DNA from: Siphonodentalium dalli
Taxonomy: Eukaryota; Mollusca; Scaphopoda; Gadilida; Siphonodentaliidae
NCBI GenBank assembly: GCA_032622095.1
Contig: CP136066.1
Location: forward strand, 101,453,319 to 101,517,318
Length of the DNA: 64,000 nucleotides
Direction of reading: 5' to 3'
Part shown: positions 13,150 through 25,100 of the stretch, piece by piece
How the letters are laid out: every line of letters starts with the position of its first letter
Numbering within the stretch: the first letter of the stretch is position 1
Program-made: the position numbers and the translations under genes
The notes under the pieces: generated by a model
Told to the model about the DNA's origin: nothing
What the model saw: the letters and a program-made list of their open reading frames with translations, nothing else
Databases searched by the model: none

Positions 13150-14248
13150 ATCTAATATATATTTTGGGACTTCTGTTTGACTGTCTGTTAGCTATGGCCG
13201 GGATAACGGCTGGACCGATTGAGCTCAAACTTCCAATCTAAGGTTAAAAACCACGGGCAGTGTTTACCGCCGTTTTGGAGAAGCTCCCAGTACCCCTTCT
13301 CCACTCCCAGTCACCAAAATGACCTTCATTGGCACTGTGGGGTTAATCGCGTTGATAGTTAAAGAGCGTTCGTATCCGCAGTGTCGTTGATAAAGAGCGT
13401 ATGCGTGTAGTGTGATTCGTACATGTGTATGTCTGGGGCCAGACATCAGCGTGTTGTGTGACGAACGGGGGAGATTTTCATCGGGTAAGTTTTTTCCGCC
13501 CGAGGTGATCTTCACCTTGAAACGGGTAGCCACAAACGTACCTCTTTTAGGGACGGGTACCATCACGGGGCGGGTACCATCATTTCTCTTCATTAAAAAG
13601 GCAGAATTAACTCAAATTTAATTAAAACATTAACAGATTTCGACGAAATTTGATACCTAGGGATACTTTTGTCGGGGGAGTGTTTTGGACGGGTCAAATC
13701 GTTACCCCGACCTGACCTTGACCTTCAAAATGGTCAATTCAAGGTCAAAGCCCGGACGAAATCGGGTCACCTGCTAGTGTGATATATTAGAAGATGAAGA
13801 ACACTTTTTTCTACACTACATAAAATATGTTCAACAACATGATGTTTTATTTAACAAACTAAACATTAATTCTGCCCCTATTGCACAAAATTTGTCTGAA
13901 TCTTTTAAGATTCTAAAACAAATTCTGAACCCAACAAACCCTAGCGATACTAGATATACATGTATCTGCGATTACATTAAATCATGTGCAGAATCAACCT
14001 AGAACTACAAGGTACACTTCAAAAACTCATTTAAAAAGAACTCTGTTGTACAATAAACCGTAAATATAAAGCACATATTTCCAAGCTAGATACTTCGATA
14101 TTGATTATATAGAGTGTGTTGGGGATTACCCATTCATTGTTCTGTACTAGTCACTTTGTATGTTACTGTTATATTTTCAGTTTTTGTGTTTAAATTGTTT
14201 GGCTGACACCATTGTAATGGTTTGCTTTCAATAAAATCTTGAATCTTG
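13150..14248 (+). mobile_element. LINE 3' end with AATAAC target duplication
   Basis: A 5'-truncated LINE tail about 1.1 kb long. AATAAC flanks it at 13144-13149 and 14249-14254. Near its 3' end a short open segment (13790-14002) reads EDEEHFFLHYIKYVQQHDVL and then CICDYIKSC before TAG at 14000, resembling the C-terminal tail downstream of RT in several non-LTR elements. An AATAAA lies at 14230, followed by TTGAATC repeats as the 3' terminus. The 5' part (13150-13780) holds no clear frame. Confidence 0.65.
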
Positions 14249-14656
14249 AATAACTCTGAGCTTTGATAGGTGGGTTCCTCAACTCGAATCACATGTTTTT
14301 TACCCCCAAATCCATATAAATAGTAATTGAGGGGCGCTTAATTGGATTATGCATCTTTAAAACAATGATATCAATCATATGTGTGCCTTTAAGTTTTTTT
14401 GGACAGTTATGTGCTCATCCTGTGCTGAAAGAATGTATAATGTTCATGGACAGTTCATGAGATAGGTCATGCATATTTTTATCCAACTACTGGTGCTAAA
14501 CAAAATTGAAACTCCGCTAGGATACAGTGTACCAAAGAAGAGGTGTTGAGTGATTTGAATGTGAATGTATAATTAGGATTTAACTGTAACCTATCCCTGT
14601 ATAATGTTGATAGTTCATGACACTGCATATTTTCTCAATGTTACCTATTTTAAATT

Positions 14657-15069
14657 CAAGCCTGCAAATAGTGTGTCTGTCATTTGCAGAATGAGGTTCC
14701 AGAGGGTGAATTTAGTGATGCTACGCTGCATAGTGGGCTAGCATCACCAAATTCTGCTTAGGCCTCATCTTCTGGGAGATATTTATAGTCTCCAATTAAC
14801 ATTGTTTTTAGTTATTTTTTCCCTTCTGTTCAGTTTCTATATCCCCTAATTTGCAGAAGATAAATTGTATAATCGAGGTGATTAATGGATGAACATCATC
14901 AATTTCAACTGGGGAACTGCAATCTGATCCTATGTCTCCCATAGCAGTTGAGGTCAAAGCAGAATGAGGTACCCAGAGGGTGAAGTTGGTGATGGCGTCA
15001 CTAAATTAAGTAAATTCACCATCTGGGGACCTCATTCTGCAAATGACAGACACCCTATTTGCAGGTTTG
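14657..15069. mobile_element. CAAG-family hAT-type MITE, long form
   Basis: Begins CAAGCCTGCAAATAGTGTGT and ends with the inverted ACCCTATTTGCAGGTTTG. Between them are two inverted CAGAATGAGG...GGTGAATTTAGTGATG modules, as in the short copies at 24563, 25187, 36263, 37891 and 59636. This long form has an extra ~150-bp middle segment (14790-14940), shared with 33768-34178. Instead of an 8-bp duplication, the copy is bracketed by a ~28-bp direct repeat (14622-14650 and 15079-15107). Confidence 0.7.
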
Positions 15070-15976
15070 GACTCAACTGCATATTTTCTCAATGTTACCT
15101 ATTTGAATGATACCACTTGTGGGGATGCCAAACGTTTTGTTCATGGATTTTGGAACCTAAAGGAAATCCTGGTGAGCTAATAATCAGGGTTCGCGCTGCC
15201 ATTTGTCAAATGCAGAAATTATTCACATTCAAGGCATAAAATATTTTTTTTGGCAAAAGTTTTAGCAAGTCACTTTTTAATTTCTTAATGGAATTATTTT
15301 GTCAAAATAATATTTTTGTTCTCTTCATAATACTATTTATTGTCCCCCGAAAAATTTATTTTCGGGGGACTATAGAAACGGGCTCCGTCCGTACGTTCGT
15401 CCGTCACAATTTTGAGTACCATGGTGTAATCATCTCCTCCTACAGATTTATCCCAGAGATTTGAAACTTCAGAATATTGTTGCCCATACATTGAAGATGT
15501 GCAACATGTATAGATGACGAAAAAATTATTTTTTGACGGAGTTATTAACCCTATTCGACTTGGAAAATTTCAACATTTTTTATAATTTTCTGTATGAGGG
15601 TACCTTCATGGTGTAATCATCTCCTCCTACAGATTTATCCCAGAGATTTGAAACTTCAGAATATTGTTGCCCATATATTGAAGATGTGCAACATGTATAT
15701 AGATGAAGGAAAAAATATTTTTTGACAGGGTTATTAACCCTTTTCGACATTTTTTTATAATTTTCTGTATGAGGGTACATTCATGGTGTAATCAACTCCT
15801 CCTACAGTTTTGATCGTAGATATTTGAAACTTCAAAGTATTGTTGCCCACATATTGGAGATGTGCAACATGTATATATAGATGACGGATTTTATTTTTTT
15901 ACGGAGTTATTAACCCTTTTCGACTTAGAAAATTTCAACATTTAAAAAACAATTTTGTATGAGAGTACCTTCATGG

Positions 15977-16537
15977 CAGGGAAGGATCCAGGGCTGTTTT
16001 GATACCTGTTACAGGTTTGGGCGCCCAAACTCTGGAGGCCTAAATGTCCCCAAATTGCAAGTGAATAGTCTTTATTAATTTAAAGGAATTTAAAGCTGAA
16101 TTTTCTATATTTTGAAGGAAATCTTCTATTATAATTCAACAACATGCAATGCAAATCATCAATATTCAGTTGATATAGAGCCTTTATTTCCATAATCAAG
16201 TGTGCAGTGAGGAATGTTTTAACCCTTTCATGACTGGGACTTCTTGAAATTTAGCAAAAATCCTGTGCCAATGCATTCTCTTATACAGTATATGCGAGTC
16301 TTCCATCTAAGGAGCCTCGCATATATAAGAGAATACATTGGCTTTTATCTTGACGTTGTAAGCCAGTGCATTTTCTTATGCGGAAGACTTGCATATATAA
16401 GAGAATGAAATGGCATAGGATCTTTAAAGCCGCACTAGTGCAGCTCTTGTCATAAAATGGCTAATGTCCCAATTTATATAGGAACATTCTCAAATGCAGA
16501 ACAGGTGCCCCCAAAAAAATCTCTGGATTCTTCCCTG
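15977..16537. mobile_element. hAT-like MITE with perfect 8-bp TSD
   Basis: TIRs CAGGGAAGGATCCAG (left) and inverted CTCTGGATTCTTCCCTG (right). The exact 8-bp duplication CTTCATGG lies at 15969-15976 and 16538-16545. It is inserted in the tandem repeat above, whose other units read continuously TTCATGGTGTAATCA, confirming the empty site. It contains a nested TTAA MITE (16219-16464). Confidence 0.85.
16219..16464. mobile_element. TTAA hairpin MITE, copy 1
   Basis: Left TTAACCCTTTCATGACTGGG; right end decayed to GTCATAAAATGGCTAA. The core holds inverted CATTCTCTTATA...TATATAAGAGAAT modules. It sits inside the hAT-like MITE at 15977-16537, so it is the youngest of three nested insertions. Confidence 0.7.
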
Positions 16538-16739
16538 CTTCATGGTGCAATCAACTCCTCCTACAGTTTTGATCGTAGATATTTGAAACTTCAGAGTATT
16601 GTTACCCGCATATTTGAGATGTGCAACATGTATATAGATGACAGAAAAATATTTTTTTTACGGAGTTTTTAACCATTTTCGACTCAGTGTTCGACTTTCA
16701 ACATTTTTTTAATTTCTTTAACAAAGCGTCATCGACTTG

Positions 16740-18290
16740 CCACATTGTTGGGTGACACTGTGGTCGGCTGACCTTTTATATATGTTTAAAATTCCTATCT
16801 CACCGAGATAATTCAAAATCCAGTAGATAATATTTTTATTTTTTTGACAATAACAAAAATCGCGAAAGTTGCCGAAGATTTACTCAGGTAAGTCACATGA
16901 CTGATCGGCATGATCACTTGACTGTATTTTCTGGCAAATATCACCTGTTTTGCTAACCGGTGACAGTGGTGAGTGGAGCTTAAAATAATTCCGCCAATCA
17001 TGCAACAAGTTGATAATTACTTATGAAATAATGCAATCTCTCTGATTAATTGCTTTTAACCGATAAATAAATAGTGATCATTAAATAATAACTGGTTGAA
17101 TGTGCTGATTATGAACTGGATTTGCTAGAATATTAGATTATATACAAATAATGATGAATAAAGTGTACTTTGAAACGATAAAAATGGAGTGAAATTAGAT
17201 AATTCATGCGGAAATCCAATGAGCGGAATATAGTGCAAAATTAAATTGAGTTGTTTCTTGAAGAAATAAAAGTTGGGCCTTCTAACTTCTTCTTCGTTGA
17301 ATGGTACAAATTTTGGAAGCTAATTTATTCCAATGAAATATTGTCATACTGTTGTGCGTCAGAGGAGAGCTATTAAAAATCGATGGTAATTAAAAAAGTG
17401 TTTATTAAATATCATGATGGCTTATATTCTTCATCTTCGTTTCCTTTTGTGTGGAGAAGAGCATCATGACTGGGCCATAATTAATAAGGTATTTGTTTGT
17501 CCTCGCCCCGACCGACTCGATTTTAACGCCCGACTGGAAATTCTTTTATTTTTTTTTTTATTTTTTTTTAAAGTAGTGGTATGTTGTCTGAGAAGCTCAT
17601 TTTCGGTCAGAAACTCCAGCAACTGTGACTGAACAGCATAATTAATTATTGTTCTTGTTGTGTTTTTCCAACTATTAAATTTTAATTTGTTATCAAACTA
17701 ATCCCTGACTATTTATTAATATTGATACCCCCGGCCTGCACCATGGAGGGGACCCTTAAGTATGCCATTCCACCTTGCACAAAAAAAAAATCCCTACCTA
17801 CCTACCCACCTGGAAAATTTTGGGTAGGGGTGTGGACAAACAAACAATTTATTAATTTTGGCCCTGCCAGTATTAAACATTACTCATAATTACAAACAAA
17901 AAAAGTGTTCGGTCACAAGCTGTAGTTATATGCTATAATATTTTAACGATTTAGAACATATTAATTCACTTCAGAAATTTATGATTTCTCTCTGCAAGCC
18001 GCTTTCTAAAATCATCCCTATCAAGATATCGCATAAATAACCGAAATAACTCTAATATACAACAGACGGTAGAAACTACAATAGGTATTAGGCACTTTGG
18101 CATAACGGTACTTTTTTCCCTAAATTATAGGCTATACTTGGTTGGGCATTGTTTTTCAGTTTTTGTTTGTTCACTTGTTTTTTGTTTTGTTTTTTTTTAT
18201 TTTCTTGGTCCTGAGCGGGTTAATGAACAAAGTATTCAGTTGGAAAAGAATAAAAAATTACTTTCTCATCACTACCCTGGTGTTGCTCTG
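16740..18290. other. no coding gene; possible promoter region
   Basis: AT-rich sequence upstream of EHBP1. A strong donor-like ACTCAG|GTAAGTC lies at 16882-16893 after a slightly CpG-richer patch, and could end a non-coding first exon, but nothing proves transcription. A repeat-like patch with poly(A) and CCTACCTACCTACCCACC lies at 17780-17815. Confidence 0.3.
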
Positions 18291-18904
18291 TAAAGGCCCC
18301 CACAGACTTCAGCAATTGAGCTTAGCAATCGGACTCGCCAGCCGATTGCTCATGAGTCGTGTTCTCTGCAGACTTGAGCAATTCGGCTCAGCACTCTGTG
18401 ACTATAATTGATTCCAGACCGCTATCACATGACTTACTGTTACCCGAAACTTAGAAAATGACACCCCCCCCTGTACCCACCCACAGTTCCAGGTTTATTT
18501 TCAATAATGGGGGAGTGTATAATTTTTCTATGCCTTCATTAACTGCCTCAGTGACAAAAAATACCGATATTTAAAATAGTTACCTAGATATCAGTCACAT
18601 TCCGAACCAAATGATATATTCTTGGTTTATTCCAGATTGAGTTGGACAACATCACCATTTGAAGGAGAAAACATTTGTTAGCACAAACTGGTTGTAGAGA
18701 CACACATTTCCAACCTGCTTTGCTGAGCAATCGGGCTCGCATACCCCGCACTCTTGAACAATAATTGACCTCGCGAGTCAGCAAATTATCAAACATGCTT
18801 GATATGGGAGTCCGATTGCTCGGCAAAATCACCCTGCTGACGTGAGCAATTTTGCTCATGATCAATAGTGCTAAGCTCAGTTGCTCAAGAGTGCTGGGGC
18901 CTTA
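18291..18904. mobile_element. TIR element TAAAGGCCCC upstream of EHBP1
   Basis: Left end TAAAGGCCCC followed by ACTTCAGCAATTGAGCTTAG; right end inverted CTAAGCTCAGTTGCTCAAGA then GGGGCCTTA. Further inverted GAGCAATCGG motifs lie inside both arms. About 614 bp with no coding frame. It abuts the putative 5' UTR acceptor of EHBP1 at 18927. No convincing target duplication was found. Confidence 0.65.
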
Positions 18905-18927
18905 AGAGAATCCTTTGTATTCTGCAG

Positions 18928-19037
18928 GTTATATTTGTTATGAGATGAGACCTATTCAGAGTATTGGCGGTGTGCAGTATTCTATCTTTGTGGAGATGAC
19001 AAGTAATTTGTGCTGCTTTCAAGACTAGACAGAGAGG
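18928..19037 (+). promoter_or_regulatory. putative EHBP1 5' UTR segment
   Basis: TATTCTGCAG at 18918-18927 looks like an acceptor, giving a possible UTR exon start at 18928. An in-frame TAG at 19026-19028 lies 12 nt before the chosen ATG and closes the frame upstream. The ATG context has A at -3. Whether this UTR is spliced from an upstream exon or starts here cannot be settled from sequence. Confidence 0.4.
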
Positions 19038-19138
19038 ATGAGTGTGTGGAAACGACTTCAAAGAGTCGGAAAGCCAGCCGTCAAGTATGAGTTTACTGCA
19101 TCTTTTGAAGATCTGGTAGTTGAGTGCACCAAAAAATG
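19038..19138 (+). CDS. EHBP1: EHBP1 exon 1 (start of NT-C2)
   Basis: ATG at 19038, preceded in frame by TAG at 19026-19028. It encodes [19 protein letters not shown] and on to VECTKKW, with the Trp codon split TG|G. The donor TG|GTAAGA follows. This matches the highly conserved EHBP1/EHBP1L1 N-terminus, so the start is secure. Confidence 0.95.
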
Positions 19139-22100
19139 GTAAGATATAGAACTGCCATGACAAATCATGCAGCCAATTAATCAGTGACTGGGTACAAAGT
19201 CAATCATAATTAACTATCAATTTTTCACGACTAATTCACAATCCATTTTCGCCACCGCTAATCCTATAATTATCTTATTGCCGTACGATCCATGCCTGTC
19301 AAAATGATAGTTGTCCAAGCAAGCAATTCCATGCCAACATATATTAATAATATATACAAGTAGCATATATAAAGTGCTTCATCCTGGTGTAGCTCGAAGC
19401 GCTATACTAGTACGGGACATGTATGTAACTCAAAGCCAAAGCAGGCTTTTGTGGTACATAAATAGTCATAAAATACAAAAATTATTTGGAATGATGTTTC
19501 AGAATTACGATCCTATTGATTGTGATATTCAAGGACTTGAATTGACACCAGAAAAAGAATAATCAGAGTAATAGAAGGTTTTTCTCTTAACATGAAAACT
19601 TACAAAAACAAGAAATTGTCAAAATCAGTATATTTCACATACTTCTGTTTAAAATCAAGAATAGAAATGATACATGTGTAGAGATTGACTTACTACATGT
19701 ATTTCTAGTATGCCAAATTTTAGGAAAATGCAATATTCATTCAAATTTCCAATCCATAATTTAAATAACCATGTCTATTTTCTACAGGCAACCAGACAAA
19801 GTATGCATTGTATGGACCCGGCGCAACAGACGTAAGAGCACACAGGTATGTTCTTCATGAGCCGTGTCCATGCTAGACCAGAAAAAATCATTGGGCAAAA
19901 CTTTAAATTGGACCATTCTCAATATCTTTCGGGCCATTTGAAAAAGCTTTGAACCATTTATTTTTGAGAAATGCAAATCCGAGTAAAATTTCTGTAAAAT
20001 ATTGTTTTTAACACTTTAATGACTGGAGCTTCCTGAAATTTTGCGAAAAACCTGTGCCAATGCATTCTCTTATATATGTGAATCGCCCATAGGGAACCTC
20101 GCATATATAAGAGAATGCACTGGCTTACAGTGTCAAGGTAAATATTGTTGGGCCATTGCATTCTCTTATATATGCAAGTCTCCCAATGGGAGACTCGTAT
20201 ATATAAGAGAATGCATAGGCAGATGGTTTTCACAAATTTCAGGAAGCTCTATCATGGAATGGTTAATTGTGTTTCAGGAGTTATACTTCCTGAAATGTTT
20301 GGCGGGTGTCTGTTTCGCGATGTACACAAATGTAAGCATGATAACTTTAACAAATATTATCCGTGAGGCCAATATAAATAAATTGTTTGATTTACATCCC
20401 ACTTTTTTTGAAAAAATATGGTGGGAGGGCATATTTTATTTTGTATATTTTATTCTTCCTAACATAAATGGACATGGACAGTTCTAGATATTGAAGCAGT
20501 ATCCTATCTTATATATTACAAGGAGAATTTAGATTGTCCAATTTGATCAAAATAGACTGATTAATGCGTCATTGAAATGTAATTTGATGATTAACCCTTT
20601 CATGACTGGAGCTTCCTGATTTTGTTTGCGAAAACCCTGTGCCAGTGCATTCTCTTATATGTGCGAGTCTCCAATAGGGTGCCTCGCATATATAAGAAAA
20701 TGCATTGGCCTAACAATATTTGTCTTGATCTTCTAAGCCAGTGCATACTCTTATATATGCAAGGCTATCTATGGGAGTCTCGCATTTATAAGAGAATGCA
20801 CTGACAAGGGTCTTTAATGCTGCACCAGCACAGCTCTCATCATGAAAGGGTTAAGGTATGATAAATTTTTTTACATAAAAGATAAACAAATAAAAAAATG
20901 AGGAGGGGACTGAAAATAGGGTCGGGAGGGGATGTAAATCTAGCAATTTTTCTATATTGGCCTTTTTGACAAAATTTTGATCATAGATTCTACTCATTAA
21001 TCTCTTGTTTTTAGTTGCATACATGGCAGCCAACGATACAAAACCCGTACAGGGGTACAGTGAGCTGGACTGTTCCAGAGAACCTTGATATTAATGTCAC
21101 GTTATTCAAAGATTCACAGACCGGTGAATTGGAGGACAAAGACTGGACTTTTGTTGTTGAGGATGTGAGTTGATATCATTATGAATAGGCTGTATGTTAT
21201 CTTCGTCCCCAAATCATTATAGTGTGTATGTCATTTGCAGAATGAGGTCCCCAGCAGTGAAAGTTCCAGGGATTTTTTGGGGACACCTGTTTTTGGGCAG
21301 TGATATTCCGAAGGCATATATATCCTGAAGGCCTGAGCGGAGGAAGGTTTTGGAGGGGGTGACCCCCTGGAAATGTTTTGAAAATCCATTGCATTGAGAG
21401 CTAATCTAGGGCTCTTTGAGTCAGTATTTAGAATTTTACTGAGAGGTCAATTTGATAAAGTTCTCAAGCATAACTTTGGAAATTTTTATATATGTATGGA
21501 TTGGAAATGCTTATAAGTTATTGTCAGATGTCTTTTGGTTCAATGGATTATGCTTATCCTGCTTGAAATGAGACTTACCATTTTCACTCTAATTTATATA
21601 ATAGGCTATTTTCTAAAATTCAAGTGAGAGACACATACATAATATACTAGTAGTAGTACAGAAAAAATGTCTATTAAGTTAGTAATTACTATTTGTACTA
21701 ATCTCTAACACTCCATGTTAATTTTTCATTTGGTGTTATGAGATCCCACCTGATAACCAGGTTGATTTGATTAAATTGTCACTGTTCCTGTAGTACTGTA
21801 TTTGATTGAAATACTGAAGTCTGAAGGCTGAATGATAACAAACCTGAACTCATAACTATTTGAAGTTTTCACAGATGAAAGCTAGATAAAGCCAAACATA
21901 CTTTTACATTATTATTCCAACTATTAAACTTAAATCATTTTGTAAACTTAAATGTGTTATGTCAATATATATATAAATATATAATTTTGCATCTTGTTAT
22001 GATATGAATTGGGACCTAAATTGAAAAAAAGTATAAAAAAAAAAAAATGCATAGAGAGCTAGCATCACCAAATCCCCCCACCCTTTGGAACCTCATTCTG

Positions 22101-25100
22101 CTTAGGCCTCCACTGCTGAGGTTTGGCTGAGATTTTCTTGAAGTTCTCAATTTTGTTTTATTTTCCAGAAGTCCATAGTAATCTGTATGTGTGTTAATAT
22201 TTTTTGTTTTCTAAATACCAACAGCAGAACTAAACACCCATCGCATACACAACTGACACATGTGTAGGCCGGTGTATGCGATCATGCATTCTACATGTAC
22301 ATATAAATAAGACAAACATGGTCGGCCATGCTCTGTGTAGCATGGCGTAAATCAAACATTACCCTTACAAGTCACTTTGGAAATTCCCCCATCTTTTGTG
22401 TGTATTTTAAAAACTACAATGTATTATACCTGTAGCTCCCTTAAATTCCTTCACGGAATTGGGTGCAAACCATGCTTGAAAGAGAACTCTGTTCTGGTAA
22501 CTTCTGGACAAAATTAAGCAGTGAAAAGCATGTGCGTTTTGGCGGGAAATGACAGTCCGTATTCCGTAATCAGCCATGGGAATTAGCGTCGACAAATGAA
22601 AATGTTGAGATGAAAGCTTAAATCGCTGTCACCATATTCAGCAAAACCTGAGTTTAACCCACTTTAAATAAACAACTGTCTGTTATGAATGACACACTAT
22701 GACACTAACTGGGTCACTATGTCACCAACCAAAGATGTGTGGGTCACGCAAATCAACTCAGTGTATCTATTTAGGACAGGCTCTTTGATGTTACCGACCA
22801 AGTTGCAAATACAAGTATGATCGAAACAACTCACACTGTATGCAGATATTAAACACGCATTTCTGATCATCTGATGTGCATACGTATGTACTTTAAGGAA
22901 TATGTGATAACTTGCTGTTAATTGCACTGAAAGTTACCAGGTAATCAATTCTGCTAATTAAGACTTTCCGGGATTCAAACGAAATAAATCGGAAATATGT
23001 GACTTTAAACCACAATACAATTAGTGGTTTGGTAATATGGACAAGTTGTCACTGAAAAATATTGATCATCTCTGAAGAGAAATATGAGGGAATGAACATA
23101 CAATATTGAAAGGGCAAGCGTTTATTCCATAAAACCATTCTCTCTATAAACCTGGAAAATTGTGTTGGCAGAAATGAATAGAATGGCATAAAATGTGTAA
23201 CATCAAGCCCAACCAACATCAGAGATATTCTTTGCAAGAGGAATAACTCTAAACCCGTGGTCATAGCCTAATACCTTGCATCTTCACACTAGAGCACATT
23301 CTAGTATCCAATATATTGGAAGTTGTCTCTGAAACTTTTTTGGAACAGGTGAACTGATACACATGTACACCTACTTCAAGGAAAATGACATACCTCACCA
23401 AGTATGTTATATTAAAAATGTTAAAGGGGTGTACTACACTGCTTGCCTGGAAATTTTCCCCATGTTATCGGAAACAGATATGTGGTTTTTTTTTGGCCTT
23501 ATACATTTTATCTTCTGCAAATTAGGTGATATAGAAACTTCTCAGAAGGGCAGAAGGGGAAAAGTAATGATAAACAATGTTAATTTGAGACTACAGATAC
23601 TTCCCAGAAGATGAGGCCTATGGGATACTCGCATATATAAGAAAATGCACTGGCACATGATCTTTAATGCTGCACCAGCGCGACTCCCATCATGAAAGAG
23701 TTATCTTACTGTTCTTTTCTGATTTTCTATCTACAAGCAATCCAAAGGCAAGAGGAAGATTCTGGCGTCTGGTCCCATCAACATGAAGAAGTATGCATCT
23801 GTTATTCCAACGCAACACTCCGTCAAGATGAAACTCAAACCGTCATCGAAGAAAATCAAGAAGGTTGAGATTAGTCTAACTATATCATGTTTGTTCCTCA
23901 GAGAAGGGAAAGCGACGTAAGTAATAATGAATGCATTCTATCATTTATTTATGTCCATGGGTGAAGATAGTGTGGAAGGTTTTATATCTTAAGTTTAACT
24001 TATCTTAAGGATACTTAAGAAATAAATGACTTGCAGATCAATTGGGGTCATTGGATTTTGACCAGCAGAGTAATTAAATCAAAGTGCATGAATCCTGAAG
24101 GATCATATACCAGTACAATTTAAAGATTCACAATCCGAATTAACGCTGGCAGATTACTATTTCTTTGGCGTTGGGGGTAAAAAATATTTGATTCGAGTCG
24201 ATGAACCAACCCATCAAAGCTCAGAGTGATCAGATATTGATTTTTAAAGTTTGTTATTTCTCGAGAGCTGCAGTAATCTATTATTTTTCACCACCTGTAT
24301 TTTTTAGTGGCCCGGTAAAAAAGTCGATAAGAAGACGGGGGTCTCGGACCAAATTGCGGATGAAGATGGATAACTCTGAAGTCAAGTGGCTTTTGTTTGT
24401 CAGATATTTGACAAACCGGCGAAATTTCATTGCACAAAATGTTGTTAAATAACAGGTTTTGGGAAATTTTATACAATAGTTGACTGTGGTTAGCATTATT
24501 TTTGGGCAAATAATCGATTCTGATCACTGAAGCGGCATTTCAAAAAATTTGTTGTTGGGGACCAAGCCTTGAAATAGTGTGTCTGTCATTTGCAGAATGA
24601 GGTCCCCAGAGGGTGAATTTAGTGATGATACCCCGCATAGCGGGCTAGCATCACCAAATTCACCCTCTGGGGACCTCATTCTGCTTACAACTCAGCAGAA
24701 TGAGGTTCCCAGAGGGTGAATTTGGTGATGCTAACCCGCTATGCGGGGGTAGCATCACTAAATTCTCCCTCTGGGTACCTCATTCTGCAAATGACAGACA
24801 CACTATTTCAAGGCTTGTTGGGGACCATTGAATCGCATTGAGTACCTTTAGTAGAACATTAATAATTTTAACAACTTTTCAAAAATACCAAAACATTTAT
24901 AAGTAGCATATTGTTCAAATTCCAACAGTCACCTTAATAACAACATGCAGTGAGCGCGGGCACACAACCGGCTTGAAGTGACATAGGCATGACCGATGTT
25001 CATCAACCAATAACTGAAGCGTCGACTTAAGTTATTGGTATATGAACATGGGAAACATTAATGTTATGGTATGGCGAAATGTACTGATTCCTACGGGCGC

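Larger units (their letters stand above)
15342..16735 (+). repeat. ~185-bp tandem element with CCCCCGAAAA hairpin
   Basis: Opens with a 12-bp-stem hairpin (15342-15370: GTCCCCCGAAAA, 5-nt loop, TTTTCGGGGGAC), then CCGTCCGTACGTTCGTCCGTC. Three degenerate ~180-190-bp units follow, each with TTCATGGTGTAATCA, CTCCTCCTACAG, GAAACTTCAGAATATTGTTG and TTTTCGACTTAGAAAATTTC. A fourth unit (16538-16735) is separated from the third by an inserted 561-bp element. Non-autonomous transposon debris with the same plan as the AGCTCAAC arrays. Confidence 0.75.

Noticed and set aside
16870-16893. ACTCAGGTAAGTC as a second recursive splice site.
   Set aside because: There is no pyrimidine tract before the AG. 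It is at best a donor of a non-coding exon.
22897-22985. tRNA-like B-box (GGGATTCAAAC).
   Set aside because: No A-box or cloverleaf could be drawn around it.
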